Assembly: GCA_017556845.1 (NCBI GenBank)
Contig: JAFYMA010000097.1
Span: 1 to 16,157 of the forward strand
Source: Clostridia bacterium
GTDB lineage: Bacteria; Bacillota; Clostridia; Oscillospirales; CAG-272
DNA: 16,157 bases
Direction of reading: 5' to 3'
Part shown: positions 6,122-13,090 of the stretch, piece after piece
How the letters are laid out: the number at the start of each line of letters is the position of its first letter
Numbering within the stretch: the stretch's first letter is position 1
Program-made: the position numbers and the translations under genes
The notes under the pieces: model-generated
What the model was told of the DNA's origin: nothing
Databases searched by the model: none
The model's input: the letters and a program-made list of their open reading frames with translations, nothing else

Positions 6122-6814
6122 ATGTTTAAAGGTAAGAAATATACAGATAGCGTAAAGCTTATTGACAAATCAAAGCTGTACGATTCCGAGGAAGCACTTT
6201 CCCTCGTATGCCAGACCGCAAAGGCAAAATTCGATGAAACTATCGAGCTTCACGTTCGTTTGGGCGTTGACAGCCGTCACGCTGACCAGCAGGTAAGAGG
6301 CGCAGTTGTTCTTCCCAACGGTACGGGTAAGACAGTTCGTACTCTCGTATTTGCAAGAGGCGACAAGGCAGAGGCTGCTAAGGCTGCAGGCGCTGATTAC
6401 GTAGGTGCTGAAGATATGGTTGCAAAGATCACACAGGAAAACTGGTTTGACTTTGACGTAGTTATCGCATCCCCCGATATGATGGGCGTTATCGGCCGTC
6501 TCGGTAAGGTTCTCGGTCCTAAGGGACTTATGCCTAACCCCAAGGCAGGTACTGTTACTCCCGACGTTGCTAAGGCTGTTACAGAAGCTAAGGCAGGTAA
6601 GATCGAGTACAGACTTGACAAGACGAACATCATCCACTGCCCCATCGGTAAGGCTTCCTTTGGCGCAGAAAAGCTCGGCGAAAACTTTGATACGCTTATG
6701 GGCGCTATCATCAAGGCTAAGCCCGCAGCTGCTAAGGGTCAGTACCTTAAGAGTGTATGCATCGCATCCACAATGGGCCCCGGCATCAAAATAAACACAA
6801 CAAAGCTCGGCTGA
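6122..6814 (+). CDS. rplA: 50S ribosomal protein L1
   Basis: L1-stalk protein that assists release of deacylated tRNA from the E site and, in many bacteria, represses translation of its own operon. The 230 residues match the family. Recognisable parts are AKFDETIELHVRLGVD near the N-terminus, the GKVLGPKGLMPNPKAGTV signature at about residues 127-144, and GPGIKINT near the end. GGGAGG at 6107-6112 precedes the ATG. rplJ and rplL do not follow: a candidate terminator and a lipoprotein gene come next. The stalk proteins must therefore be encoded elsewhere, a departure from the usual rplKAJL order. Confidence 0.97.
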   Translation: MFKGKKYTDSVKLIDKSKLYDSEEALSLVCQTAKAKFDETIELHVRLGVDSRHADQQVRGAVVLPNGTGKTVRTLVFARGDKAEAAKAAGADYVGAEDMVAKITQENWFDFDVVIASPDMMGVIGRLGKVLGPKGLMPNPKAGTVTPDVAKAVTEAKAGKIEYRLDKTNIIHCPIGKASFGAEKLGENFDTLMGAIIKAKPAAAKGQYLKSVCIASTMGPGIKINTTKLG

Positions 6815-6839
6815 TTCCGAGAAAAAGTGTAAATAACTA

Positions 6840-6885
6840 CCGACCGAAGCGTGTATTCAATACTGTTTCGGTCGGCTTCATTTTA
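6840..6885 (+). terminator. Candidate terminator after rplA
   Basis: CCGACCGAAGC (6840-6850) pairs with GTTTCGGTCGG (6865-6875, one G-U pair); the loop can pair further (GTAT/ATAC, 6853-6863). It is followed by CTTCATTTTAA, a weak, interrupted T tract. The stem is strong but termination may be partial, which would let some transcription reach the lipoprotein gene. Confidence 0.7.
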
Positions 6886-6887
6886 AT

Positions 6888-6912
6888 CGGTAAGCTTACC
6901 GTATCCGAATAC
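6888..6912 (+). promoter_or_regulatory. Palindromes upstream of the 236-residue lipoprotein gene
   Basis: A perfect 14-base palindrome, CGGTAAGCTTACCG (6888-6901), is followed at once by a second dyad, GTAT-CCGA-ATAC (6901-6912). They lie 26 bases before the lipoprotein start and after the rplA terminator. A DNA operator for a dimeric regulator is possible. I see no convincing promoter here, so function is open. Confidence 0.35.
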
Positions 6913-6937
6913 ATTATTAAAAAAAGGTGGTATATTT

Positions 6938-7648
6938 ATGAAGAAGATGATAGCATTGATGCTTTGCGCAGCCGCTATGACTCTGATGCTCCCGTCCTGC
7001 ACGTCTGACGGAGATGACGTTGCGGATATGCAAAGCAGTCAGATACAGACAGATGCACAAACCGATGGGCAGACCGATGCGGAAACGCTTGAAAATATCA
7101 AAAACGATGAAAGCATTCAGGGCCTTTGGGCAGGTGTGATCGACTACGCGCCTTTTTTTAACGGACTGCTCGGTGATTCAGACGAAAAGCTCGTTGAAAA
7201 CGTGATGATAGATATGACGGTCGAAATACGTGCTGACGGAACGTACACGGGCGGATTTCAAAAGGAAAGCTTCAACAGTGCCATCGAGAAGATAAAGCCC
7301 GTTCTTATAAGAGAATTTACAAGAATATATTCGGAAATGGCTGACCGTGCAGGCGTTGATCTCAAATCGTTCCTTGCATCTATCGGTCATGACAGCGTTG
7401 AGTCTGTTGCCGATGCACAGCTCAGCTTTGATCCTGAAAAAATGACGCTTGAGGGTCAGTATCTTGCATATGACGGTAAGCTCTACGTTTCTCTTAACAC
7501 CGAAGAAAAGCCCGATATGAATTCGTACGGCGTTTATACGGTAAACGGCAACGAGCTTACGATGAGTGACATCGTAGAGGATGAGGACAGCACGTACGGG
7601 CTTCTGAACGCCGTAATGGTCCCGATAACGTTTACAAGACAAAAATAA
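6938..7648 (+). CDS. Predicted lipoprotein of unknown function
   Basis: A 236-residue predicted exported protein. The signal peptide is residues 1-20, basic then hydrophobic, and ends LPSC with Cys21 as the lipidation site. Next comes a polar linker with three imperfect QTD repeats (about residues 37-48). The mature domain starts around residue 58 with SIQGLWAGVIDYAPFF and ends VPITFTRQK. The GxW near the start and alternating beta-like segments (VEIRADGTYTG, KLYVSLNTEE, YGVYTVNGNELTMSD) suggest a small beta-barrel/lipocalin-like fold, but this is impression only and I cannot name the family. AAAGGTGG at 6923-6930 fits the ATG. It is not clearly cotranscribed with the zinc-ribbon lipoproteins downstream, being 166 bases away from the next start. 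Confidence 0.85.
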   Translation: MKKMIALMLCAAAMTLMLPSCTSDGDDVADMQSSQIQTDAQTDGQTDAETLENIKNDESIQGLWAGVIDYAPFFNGLLGDSDEKLVENVMIDMTVEIRADGTYTGGFQKESFNSAIEKIKPVLIREFTRIYSEMADRAGVDLKSFLASIGHDSVESVADAQLSFDPEKMTLEGQYLAYDGKLYVSLNTEEKPDMNSYGVYTVNGNELTMSDIVEDEDSTYGLLNAVMVPITFTRQK

Positions 7649-7715
7649 TATATCTTACTTCAAGAGCCGACGTAATTGAATTTGCACATCAAATAATCAA
7701 ATAACATAACGAGAA

Positions 7716-7800
7716 AAATCCGGATTTAACGTGAATATCCGCCGATCGTAATAACGGCAGATCCTCACGCAAAATATTTTTATCGCCGTGATATGCGGCG
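7716..7800 (+). promoter_or_regulatory. Palindrome-rich 5' region of the zinc-ribbon lipoprotein pair
   Basis: The 166-base gap 7649-7814 holds a perfect 12-base palindrome, AAATCCGGATTT (7716-7727). It also holds a GCCG/CGGC dyad (7741-7758) and a CGCCG/CGGCG hairpin (7784-7800) five bases before GGAG. I find no convincing -35/-10 pair. The last hairpin is close enough to affect ribosome binding. Functional assignment is weak. Confidence 0.3.
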
Positions 7801-7814
7801 GAATGGAGATTATT

Positions 7815-9080
7815 ATGAAAAGGATCATTTCTGTTTTACTCATGGTTATCCTGGCGTTTACTGCGACATCGTGTGTTTTCAATAAGAAGGTCGAATGCTC
7901 AAATTGCGGCGAAAAGGTGGAAAAAGCGGCGTTTTGTCCTGCTTGCGGCAAGGCACTTGCGGAGGATGACGGAAAATGCGACAAATGCGGCGAGGAGCTT
8001 CCGAAGGGTGCAAAATTCTGCCCCAAGTGCGGTGAGGAAAACGTATCGCAGAACAAAAACGATAAAAACGATAAAAATGACGGCAACGGTGAAAACAACG
8101 ATGATACCAACGACGGCGGCGCTTTATTCCCGAATGACGAAAAGCCCGAAGAAAAAACCGTATGGCTGAAGCAGACTGAGCGTACGGGCGATATTGAAAC
8201 GGTTTATTTTTACAATGATAACGGTAAAATGACGGGCAAACGCAGTACGTACTTGTCAAACGGTAAGCTCTCGGGGGCAACGGAGTATATCCTTGACGAG
8301 CACGGAAACGTCAAGGAGGAAAGATATATGTATCCGACCTTCAGCACGATAGGCAATTACAACGTTTACAACAAGTACACTTACGAAAACCAGTACAATT
8401 CAAACGGCGATCTGTATACCGTGAAGAAATCGAGCAGTCAAAGCGGACTTTTTAGAACGTTTGAATACAATTACGCATCGTCTGGCGCGCTTACAGAGAT
8501 GGTAGAGCGTGACTCGTACGGCGATACCGACACGATCACCGTATATTATGAAGACGGCAGGATAAATTACGTGGACGAGGACGGATACAAGACCGTTTAC
8601 AACTACGGCAGTGACGGCAGACTGACGAGTATCAAGCGTCAAGGAGTTGATCCTGAGGTGCCGGAAAGCGGTGCTGTGAACGACGGCGTGCTTTACGAAA
8701 CGGTATATAAGTACGATGAGGACGGAAATATCGTTTCAGAGCAAACGGGCGGAAGCGTTGACTGCACGTACACATACATAACGCTTGATGAATACGTATC
8801 ACAGGGCAAGCATCAATCAACGATAGCGGAAATGGCGGATTTTCCGTCATACATAGGCAAGGCGAAGTGCAGCCACTGCTCATCAAACGGCCACGATTAC
8901 TGCATAGGCCATACCTGCCCGACGTGTAACGGCGCAGGCTCGGAAAGATGTGCAGGCTGTCACGGAACGGGCAAGGGCCCGATGATACTCGGCAGCGATG
9001 CGTGCCGTGTTTGCTACGGAATGGGCACGCAGATCTGCCCCAACTGCGACGGTGCAAAGAAGAAATTCTATACAAACTGA
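7815..9080 (+). CDS. Predicted lipoprotein with zinc ribbons, YD-like repeats and a DnaJ-type cysteine-rich C-terminus
   Basis: A 421-residue predicted surface lipoprotein. The start at 7815 has GGAG at 7805-7808; an in-frame GTG at 7788 lacks a site and would spoil the signal peptide. Residues 1-19 are a signal peptide, and Cys20 in TATSC is the likely lipidated residue. Two zinc ribbons follow immediately (Cys28/31/41/44 and Cys55/58/69/72). A Lys/Asn/Asp linker (about 77-102) is encoded in part by a 9-base unit repeated three times at 8055-8081. The body, about 110-320, contains recurring Tyr-rich units such as YFYNDNGKMTG, YNYGSDGRLTS and YKYDEDGNIVS, like RHS/YD repeats. The C-terminal 70 residues hold CPTCNGAG (368-375), CAGCHGTG (379-386), CRVCYGMG (397-404) and CPNCDG (408-413), as in the DnaJ zinc-binding domain. 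No J domain is present. I do not know a function; a paralogue follows 14 bases later. Confidence 0.9.
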   Translation: MKRIISVLLMVILAFTATSCVFNKKVECSNCGEKVEKAAFCPACGKALAEDDGKCDKCGEELPKGAKFCPKCGEENVSQNKNDKNDKNDGNGENNDDTNDGGALFPNDEKPEEKTVWLKQTERTGDIETVYFYNDNGKMTGKRSTYLSNGKLSGATEYILDEHGNVKEERYMYPTFSTIGNYNVYNKYTYENQYNSNGDLYTVKKSSSQSGLFRTFEYNYASSGALTEMVERDSYGDTDTITVYYEDGRINYVDEDGYKTVYNYGSDGRLTSIKRQGVDPEVPESGAVNDGVLYETVYKYDEDGNIVSEQTGGSVDCTYTYITLDEYVSQGKHQSTIAEMADFPSYIGKAKCSHCSSNGHDYCIGHTCPTCNGAGSERCAGCHGTGKGPMILGSDACRVCYGMGTQICPNCDGAKKKFYTN

Positions 9081-9094
9081 AAGAGGTGCTGTTA

Positions 9095-10153
9095 ATGAAA
9101 AAGATCGTATTATGCTTGATTCTGGCATCATATCTGCTTTCCGCCGTATCGTGCGCGTTTCTTTTCGGTAATGCAAAATGTCCGTCGTGCGATGCGAAAT
9201 TCGACAAGGGCGACGCTTTTTGTAAGGAATGCGGTGCGTCGCTGGAGCAAAAATGTCCGTCATGCGATAAAGAGTATAAGGACGGTGACGCTTTTTGCTC
9301 AAATTGCGGCTATTCGCTTGATAAAAAAGATAAAAACGATGACGAAAACGACGATGAGGGCAAAAACGACATCGAAGATATAGACGGTGAAAAAAATAAC
9401 GCCGTAAACGGAACGCTGTCAACAGACGGGCAGACGTCGGATAACGGCAGCTCTCCTTCAACGAGCGATCAAGCACAGACGCCCGCAGAGCAGGAAAAGC
9501 ATCCGTCTGAAATATGGCTTCTTATGAAATCCACCGTAAACGAAAACAGCGTTATGAAGTACGAATACGATTACGACGGCAATCAGACCGTTTGCGAGTT
9601 CGTTCCGTACGGCGATGAGAACACTGTTCTTATAAGATGGACGTACACGTACGGTATTGACGGCAATCTTAAAGCGTATAAGACTGAAAACTATATGTAC
9701 GGCTCGTCAAGCGCGGGTACGTACGGTATAAAGACCGTGGAAACACCGAAGGGAACGAAGGTCTTTGAGGAGATAACGTACGATAATACGGGCAAGGAAA
9801 GCTCTAAAAAGGTGTTCGTTTATAACGATCAGGGCGATCTTGTCGAAATAAAGAAATACAGCGGAAGCGTGCTTTCTTCAAGGTCTGAATACGATGCCGA
9901 AACAGGCAACGTCCTTAAGGATTTTGATGAAAACAATAAGCTGTCACGTGAATATTTTTACAACGAGAACGGCTACTGCTACGAGGAAAAGGGCTACGAG
10001 GACGGCGTTTATGCGTATCATCAGGCGCATACCCTTGACAGCCACGGCAATCCGATAAGATCCGTTAACACTAATCTCAGCACGAACAGTAAAACGGAAA
10101 CGGTGAACGTATACAAGAGCCTTGAGCGTTACCGCATAGAAAACGGACACTGA
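9095..10153 (+). CDS. Paralogous zinc-ribbon/YD-like-repeat lipoprotein without the DnaJ-type domain
   Basis: A 352-residue predicted lipoprotein, 14 bases after its neighbour and almost certainly in the same operon. The ATG at 9095 is supported by AAGAGGTG (9081-9088); the longer frame back to 8948 overlaps the previous gene and masks the signal peptide. Residues 1-19 are the signal peptide, with Cys20 (AVSC) lipidated. Two zinc ribbons follow: Cys29/32/43/46 and Cys54/57/68/71, with the repeated GDAFC pattern suggesting internal duplication. An acidic Asp/Asn/Glu-rich then Ser/Thr-rich linker follows (about 75-135). The rest has YD-like units (YEYDYDGNQT, YTYGIDGNLK, FVYNDQGDLV, YFYNENGYCY). 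It ends RIENGH with no CxxCxGxG motifs. Domain order and length of the N-terminal half match the upstream gene, so the pair most likely arose by duplication. Confidence 0.9.
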   Translation: MKKIVLCLILASYLLSAVSCAFLFGNAKCPSCDAKFDKGDAFCKECGASLEQKCPSCDKEYKDGDAFCSNCGYSLDKKDKNDDENDDEGKNDIEDIDGEKNNAVNGTLSTDGQTSDNGSSPSTSDQAQTPAEQEKHPSEIWLLMKSTVNENSVMKYEYDYDGNQTVCEFVPYGDENTVLIRWTYTYGIDGNLKAYKTENYMYGSSSAGTYGIKTVETPKGTKVFEEITYDNTGKESSKKVFVYNDQGDLVEIKKYSGSVLSSRSEYDAETGNVLKDFDENNKLSREYFYNENGYCYEEKGYEDGVYAYHQAHTLDSHGNPIRSVNTNLSTNSKTETVNVYKSLERYRIENGH

Positions 10154-10184
10154 TTAAAAATTTATTAAGTTTTGTAAAAACGTA

Positions 10185-10213
10185 TTGAAACGGAGCACCG
10201 TGTATGATATCAT
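10185..10213 (+). promoter_or_regulatory. Candidate promoter of the SanA/YdcF-family gene
   Basis: TTGAAA (10185-10190), a 17-base spacer and TATCAT (10208-10213), with TGA just before the -10 as an extended element. Initiation would fall near 10220, between this box and the chosen ATG at 10234, which argues against the earlier ATG at 10204. Confidence 0.6.
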
Positions 10214-10233
10214 ATCATCGAGGTGAGTCGTTT

Positions 10234-10944
10234 ATGAAGGGTATCAGAATAACGAAAAAGACGGTCATTATTTTTCTTGCGTCTGTTCTTTCGCTGTGCA
10301 TACTTGCTTTTTCGCTGTGCATACTTGCTTTTTCGTTCGTTATGGGCGTTAATGCGTACATCGTTCACAGCACATCTGACAGAATACTGACGCTTGATGA
10401 TGCACGAGAGCTGCAGGATATCGACTGTATTTTAGTGCTTGGCTGTCTCGTTCATTCGGACGGCACGCCGAGCCATATGCTAAACGACAGATTGCAGACC
10501 GCCGTGGACGTTTACGAAAGCGGTGTGTCGGACAGACTGCTGATGTCGGGCGATAACGGCAGAGAGGATTATAACGAGGTCGCCGCTATGAAATCGTACG
10601 CAGAGGAGCAGGGGATATCAGCTCAGAACGTGTTCACCGATCACGCAGGATTTTCAACGTATGAAAGCGTATACAGAGCCAAGGAGATATTCTGCGCTGA
10701 CAGAATAATCATCGTAACGCAGAGCTACCATTTGCACAGAGCGTTGTATATTGCACGCTCGTTAGGTATAGAGGCGTACGGGGTTTCCGCTGACGTAAGA
10801 GGATATTCAGGGCAGATAATGCGGGATGTTCGAGAGGTGCTTGCAAGAAACAAGGACTTTTTCTCTTGCGTATTCAAGCCGAAGCCGACATATCTCGGAG
10901 AAGAAATACCCATAAGCGGCACGTGTGACTACGGGGAAGCGTAG
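10234..10944 (+). CDS. SanA/YdcF-like (DUF218) membrane-anchored protein
   Basis: A 236-residue protein with a long N-terminal hydrophobic segment (about 10-43) and a DUF218 domain outside the membrane. Family features are DCILVLGC (64-71), PSHMLNDRLQTAV, LLMSGDNGREDYNE, the FSTYESV segment and VTQSYHLHRALYIARSLG with YHLHR at 165-169. ElyC, SanA and YdcF relatives are linked to cell-envelope and peptidoglycan-precursor homeostasis, but the chemistry is not well settled. GAGGTGA at 10220-10226 supports the ATG at 10234 over that at 10204. The transmembrane segment contains a perfect 21-base tandem duplication. It follows the lipoprotein pair after 80 bases, has its own candidate promoter, and is closed by a strong terminator. 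Confidence 0.88.
   Translation: MKGIRITKKTVIIFLASVLSLCILAFSLCILAFSFVMGVNAYIVHSTSDRILTLDDARELQDIDCILVLGCLVHSDGTPSHMLNDRLQTAVDVYESGVSDRLLMSGDNGREDYNEVAAMKSYAEEQGISAQNVFTDHAGFSTYESVYRAKEIFCADRIIIVTQSYHLHRALYIARSLGIEAYGVSADVRGYSGQIMRDVREVLARNKDFFSCVFKPKPTYLGEEIPISGTCDYGEA
10291..10332 (+). repeat. Perfect 21-base tandem duplication in the transmembrane segment
   Basis: Two adjacent identical 21-base units (10291-10311 and 10312-10332) encode SLCILAF twice in frame within the predicted membrane helix. It lengthens the hydrophobic stretch by seven residues. Identity without any substitution suggests a recent or unstable duplication. Confidence 0.93.
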
Positions 10945-10968
10945 AATAATATTATAAAAATGAGTGCT

Positions 10969-11016
10969 CAAGAGCAGTCACGGCGTCAAGCTGTTATGAC
11001 TGCTCTTGCTTTTTTT
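10969..11016 (+). terminator. Rho-independent terminator after the DUF218 gene
   Basis: CAAGAGCAGTCA (10969-10980) pairs perfectly with TGACTGCTCTTG (10997-11008), followed by C and seven T residues (11010-11016). It is a textbook terminator that separates the lipoprotein/DUF218 region from the next gene. The AT-rich stretch 11017-11119 must contain the next promoter, but I see no clear one. Confidence 0.93.
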
Positions 11017-11119
11017 GCATAAAATTTACCGAAAATTTATTATAAACAGTATTAATATATTATTTTATTATTGTATTATTGATTAGTAAGTCACAAACCG
11101 AAAGGATATAATATACATT

Positions 11120-12334
11120 ATGAAATATCTCGTTCTTTTGTGTGACGGTATGGCGGACAGACCGATACCGTCGCTTAACGATAAAACACCTATGGAGGCG
11201 GCGAATAAGCCTTGTATGGACGAATTGGCGAAAAGCTCGTTTTGCGGTCACGTTCTGAACGTGCCGAACGGTATGGTTCCCGAAAGCGATACGGCAAATC
11301 TTGCGGTAATGTCATACGATCCTAAGGAGTATTCGCACGGCAGATCTCCCTTGGAGGCTGTCAGCATGGGGCTTGAAATGGATCCTGACGATACTGCGTA
11401 CAGATGCAACGTCGTAACGATATCTGAAGATGAAGAAAATTACGACGATAAAATAATGCTTGACCATTCGGCTGATGAAATATCCACCGCCGAATCTGAC
11501 GTTCTTATAAAAGCGATAGACGAGGCGTTTGGCACGGAAAGCCGTAAATTCTACACGGGTATCAGCTACCGCCACTGCCTTATCTGGAAAAACGCCCCCG
11601 GCTTGTACAATTTCAGCCGTCCTCACGATATAATCGGCAGATGCATAAAGGATTATCTGCCCGAGGGTGAAATAGGCGGTCAGTTCGTTGACTTTTTCAG
11701 AAAGAGCTACGACGTATTGAATCATCACCCTATAAACGAAGAACGCCGTAAAAGAGGTCTTAAGCCTGCAAACTCCATCTGGCTGTGGAGCCCCGGCACG
11801 AAGCCCCAGCTTCCCAATTTCAAAGAAAAGTGGGGCATTTCCGCGTCAGTTATTTCAGCCGTTGACCTTATAAAAGGCATCGGACTTTGCGCAGGTATGC
11901 GTTCGGTAGACGTTGAGGGCGCAACGGGAAACGTGCACACGAATTTCAAGGGCAAGGGCGAAGCTACGATCGAGGAATTCAAAAACGGTGCAGATCTCGT
12001 ATACGTTCACGTTGAAGCTCCCGACGAGTGCGGTCACAGAGCCGAAATTGAAAATAAGGTGCGCTCGATAGAGCTTATTGACGAGCATATTTTGACGCCC
12101 GTTTACGAGTATCTGAAAAATTGCGGAGAAGACTTTAAAATACTCATTTTGCCGGATCACCCGACACCCGTTGAAATAAGAACGCATACGTCTGACCCCG
12201 TTCCGTTTATGATGTATTCGTCAAAAAAGGCTGAAAAGGGAATACCGTCATTTACCGAAAATAATGCAAAGACGGACTTTTATCTTGATAAGGGCGAATT
12301 TTTGTTCGATTATTTCATCGAAAAAAACGTCTGA
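11120..12334 (+). CDS. Cofactor-independent phosphoglycerate mutase-family enzyme (archaeal-type, 400-residue subgroup)
   Basis: A 404-residue metalloenzyme of the alkaline phosphatase superfamily. The N-terminus MKYLVLLCDGMADRPI gives metal ligand Asp9. VPESDTANLAVMSYDP places the phospho-acceptor Ser at 56. Asp302 and His306 (EAPDECGH) with Asp346, His347 and His356 (PDHPTPVEIRTH) complete the two-metal site. All expected residues are present. Known activity for the broad family is 3-phosphoglycerate to 2-phosphoglycerate. The roughly 400-residue bacterial subgroup has been annotated as a proposed homoserine kinase because it often neighbours threonine genes. No threonine genes are visible here, so the choice between the two is open. 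AAAGGA at 11101-11106 is the likely ribosome-binding site, a rather long 13 bases from the ATG. It precedes lepB by 39 bases, possibly in one transcript. Confidence 0.88.
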   Translation: MKYLVLLCDGMADRPIPSLNDKTPMEAANKPCMDELAKSSFCGHVLNVPNGMVPESDTANLAVMSYDPKEYSHGRSPLEAVSMGLEMDPDDTAYRCNVVTISEDEENYDDKIMLDHSADEISTAESDVLIKAIDEAFGTESRKFYTGISYRHCLIWKNAPGLYNFSRPHDIIGRCIKDYLPEGEIGGQFVDFFRKSYDVLNHHPINEERRKRGLKPANSIWLWSPGTKPQLPNFKEKWGISASVISAVDLIKGIGLCAGMRSVDVEGATGNVHTNFKGKGEATIEEFKNGADLVYVHVEAPDECGHRAEIENKVRSIELIDEHILTPVYEYLKNCGEDFKILILPDHPTPVEIRTHTSDPVPFMMYSSKKAEKGIPSFTENNAKTDFYLDKGEFLFDYFIEKNV

Positions 12335-12373
12335 TAAAGCATAGCTTTGATACAAGAGGAAAGGAATATTAAT

Positions 12374-13090
12374 ATGGATAACGAAAAGAAATCTAACAGT
12401 TCATCGTTTGATGACGATATTATAACGGGCGACGATACTGCCCCTGAGGGCATTATTGCGTACGACGACGGCAGAGTAAAGCGTCCTGAAAAAAGAACGC
12501 TTATTCAGGAGGTCTTTGACTGGGTAGAGGTAGTCGTTCTGTCGCTTGCGGCGGTCCTTATCATATTTACGTATTTCGGCAGACTTGCCGTAGTTCAGCA
12601 AACGTCGATGCTTTATACGCTTTTGCCAGGTGATACGATGCTCATATCCGATCTTATGTACGATCCGGAAATAGGCGATATAGTTGTGTTTCACGCTCCC
12701 AAAACGGCAAATATCCACCCTGAGCCTCTTATAAAGCGCGTTATCGCTACGGGCGGTCAGTCGGTGTATATAGATTTTGCAAATTGGGACGTATACGTAT
12801 ATGACGATCCCGAACAGAAGCTGAATACCCTGCAACAGATAAAGGATGCGGGTATAACTCCGCTTGCTGAGGAATATATAAAGACGAACGCCGCATACGA
12901 TCCCGGAGCCGCTATGGCGTTTTCGTCAAGAGCTTACCCCGTAAGACTTGCAGATGACGAGCTGTTCGTAATGGGTGACAACCGCCAGGTATCAAGCGAC
13001 TCAAGATCGTTCGGACCGATAAAGGAAAGCTACGTCGTCGGAAAGGTTCTGATCCGTGTAGCTCCTATGGATAAGTTTGGTAAAGTGTAA
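12374..13090 (+). CDS. lepB: Signal peptidase I
   Basis: Membrane serine protease that removes signal peptides from exported proteins. The ATG at 12374 follows AGGAAAGGA and gives 238 residues; an upstream TTG at 12347 is less likely. A 45-residue acidic cytoplasmic tail precedes one membrane helix (about 50-68). Catalytic Ser78 lies in QQTSMLYTLLPGD and the general base Lys121 in EPLIKRVIATGG. The third conserved box, MGDNR...SSDSRSFGPI, is at 200-214. The serine box is atypical: bacterial LepB normally reads SMxPTL, but here Tyr81 replaces the Pro. All catalytic residues are intact, so activity is expected. The stop overlaps the rbgA ATG by one base (TAATG), indicating coupling. Confidence 0.93.
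   Translation: MDNEKKSNSSSFDDDIITGDDTAPEGIIAYDDGRVKRPEKRTLIQEVFDWVEVVVLSLAAVLIIFTYFGRLAVVQQTSMLYTLLPGDTMLISDLMYDPEIGDIVVFHAPKTANIHPEPLIKRVIATGGQSVYIDFANWDVYVYDDPEQKLNTLQQIKDAGITPLAEEYIKTNAAYDPGAAMAFSSRAYPVRLADDELFVMGDNRQVSSDSRSFGPIKESYVVGKVLIRVAPMDKFGKV

Noticed and set aside
6170..6637. Minus-strand frame inside rplA
   Set aside because: Shadow of a highly biased ribosomal-protein gene; no start or promoter signals.
7788..7814. GTG start nine codons upstream of the first zinc-ribbon lipoprotein
   Set aside because: No ribosome-binding site, and the start lies in a hairpin; the ATG at 7815 follows GGAG and begins a normal signal peptide.
8055..8081. Three 9-base repeats as a CRISPR-like or regulatory array
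   Set aside because: They are contiguous, in frame, and simply encode a Lys-Asn-Asp linker.
8948..9094. Extended start of the second zinc-ribbon lipoprotein
   Set aside because: It lies inside the preceding gene in another frame and would hide the signal peptide; AAGAGGTG at 9081 sets the start at 9095.
8883..9476. Minus-strand Arg/His-rich frame across the two zinc-ribbon lipoprotein genes
   Set aside because: Composition is the expected complement of the repetitive coding strand, and it crosses the junction of two well-supported genes.
10204..10233. Earlier ATG for the DUF218 protein
   Set aside because: It overlaps the candidate -10 box and lacks a ribosome-binding site, unlike the ATG at 10234.
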